Assembly: GCA_023135015.1 (NCBI GenBank)
Contig: JAGLTZ010000118.1
Span: 1 to 6,130, forward strand
DNA length: 6,130 nucleotides
From: Candidatus Latescibacterota bacterium
GTDB lineage: Bacteria; Blakebacterota; Blakebacteria; Blakebacterales; Blakebacteraceae
Direction: 5' to 3'
Position 1 is the first letter of the stretch, and every line of letters begins with the position of its first letter. The translations under genes and the position numbers were made by a program. Positions 5,536-6,130 of this stretch are shown one piece after another. The notes under the pieces are model-generated. The model saw only the letters and a list, made by a program, of their open reading frames with translations, did not search any database and had not been told where the DNA came from.

Positions 5536-6130
5536 TACGATATCTTCACTGTTTCGGCCTCGGTTTCAGCTTCTTCTTCAGCCTCTTCAACGCCCTGGGT
5601 GACACGGATCACTTCTTCGAGCGTTGTGATTCCCTGGAGAACCTTATCCATCCCGTCTTCGCGGAGCAGCCGCAGTCCCTGGCGGCGGGCGGTATCGGAT
5701 ATCTGGGTGCTGCCGGCGCCCTGGTTGACCAGCTCCCGTATCTCCCTGGTGACTACAAGCAGTTCGTATATTCCTGTCTGACCGCCGTATCCCGTGTTCA
5801 TGCACTCGCCGCATCCACGTCCCCTCGTGAAGGTGAACCCTTCAAAGGCTTCCACATTGGCGAACTGGCGGATCAACTCGGGGTCGGGTTCGTACGGTTC
5901 CCTGCAGGTCTTGCAGATTGTACGGACCAGCCGTTGTGCCAGCACCCCTATGACCGTATTCGCGATCAGGTAGGAGGGGATTCCCATATCGACCAGGCGG
6001 ATGACCGCACCCACCGCATCGTTGGTGTGGAGCGTGGAGAAGACGAGGTGCCCCGTCAGGGAAGACTGGATGGCGATCTGCGCCGTTTCGACGTCCCTGA
6101 TCTCACCCACCATGATGATGTCGGGGTCCT
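5535..6130 (-). CDS. Type IV filament assembly ATPase, PilB/GspE family (5' truncated)
   Basis: The frame runs to the window edge; the first complete codon is at 6128 and 197 residues are visible. The ATG at 6113 is internal, since it falls inside the Walker B motif [12 protein letters not shown]. Walker A, the Asp box and the N-terminal domains lie outside. Next comes the His box ([13 protein letters not shown]). A zinc-binding tetracysteine follows, with C72-x2-C75 and C106-x2-C109 of the visible fragment; this feature marks extension/secretion ATPases (PilB/GspE) and is absent from PilT retraction ATPases. The conserved C-terminal part ends near EEVIRVTQG. About 18 residues then form a Glu-rich tail ([17 protein letters not shown]). 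The enzyme would power filament assembly by ATP hydrolysis at the cytoplasmic face, on the PilC platform protein encoded further downstream. PilB versus GspE cannot be decided without neighbours such as a secretin, pilT or gspD. Confidence 0.95.
   Translation of the reverse strand, partial: DPDIIMVGEIRDVETAQIAIQSSLTGHLVFSTLHTNDAVGAVIRLVDMGIPSYLIANTVIGVLAQRLVRTICKTCREPYEPDPELIRQFANVEAFEGFTFTRGRGCGECMNTGYGGQTGIYELLVVTREIRELVNQGAGSTQISDTARRQGLRLLREDGMDKVLQGITTLEEVIRVTQGVEEAEEEAETEAETVKIS

Noticed and set aside
6098..6113. ATG at 6113 as the true start of the ATPase gene
   Set aside because: The frame continues upstream as DPDII, completing the Walker B motif across this Met, so the gene is cut by the window edge.

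Overview
The window holds a five-gene block on the minus strand for a type IV pilus or type II secretion-like (type IV filament) machine. An NtrB/NtrC-type two-component system is embedded in the block. Read in the direction of transcription (high to low coordinates) the order is: assembly ATPase of the PilB/GspE family (5' end cut by the window edge), membrane-bound HAMP-PAS histidine kinase, sigma-54-dependent response regulator, a 204-nt AT-rich intergenic region, PilC/GspF inner-membrane platform protein, and a prepilin with a class III leader. Facing it on the plus strand is the C-terminal end of another gene, probably a GWxTD-domain protein. The two convergent units share one strong hairpin terminator at 249-287.

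The organism is a Gram-negative-type bacterium with moderately high GC coding sequence, strong AGGAGG-like ribosome binding sites and sigma-54 regulation. GWxTD-domain proteins are known mainly from the FCB superphylum and related uncultured lineages. Together with a pilB-TCS-pilC-pilin layout this points to an uncultured FCB-type or deltaproteobacteria/acidobacteria-like lineage. That placement is an inference from a short fragment and is not secure.

Layout: 2-244 (+) GWxTD-like gene end; 249-287 bidirectional terminator; 336-800 (-) pilin; 823-865 intercistronic stem-loop; 860-2095 (-) PilC/GspF; 2096-2299 regulatory intergenic region; 2300-3691 (-) response regulator; 3697-5526 (-) histidine kinase; 5535-6130 (-) ATPase C-terminal part. 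The ATPase, kinase and regulator genes are nearly contiguous (8-nt and 5-nt gaps) and probably co-transcribed. The pilC and pilin genes form a second block behind the intergenic region.

Working model: the kinase senses a signal through its roughly 135-residue extracytoplasmic region and phosphorylates the regulator at D52. The AAA+ domain of the regulator (GAFTGA loop present) then activates sigma-54 polymerase. Candidate sigma-54 elements lie before pilC (2118-2132) and, inside the end of pilC, before the pilin (901-915). A helically phased GTTAA array at 2246-2281 sits at a distance typical of enhancer sites for the first element. These sites come from reading the sequence and are unproven; the first one has a leader-length problem that is described below. 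I see no mobile elements, CRISPR arrays or RNA genes, and no clearly unprecedented system. The novelty is in the arrangement and the regulatory region.
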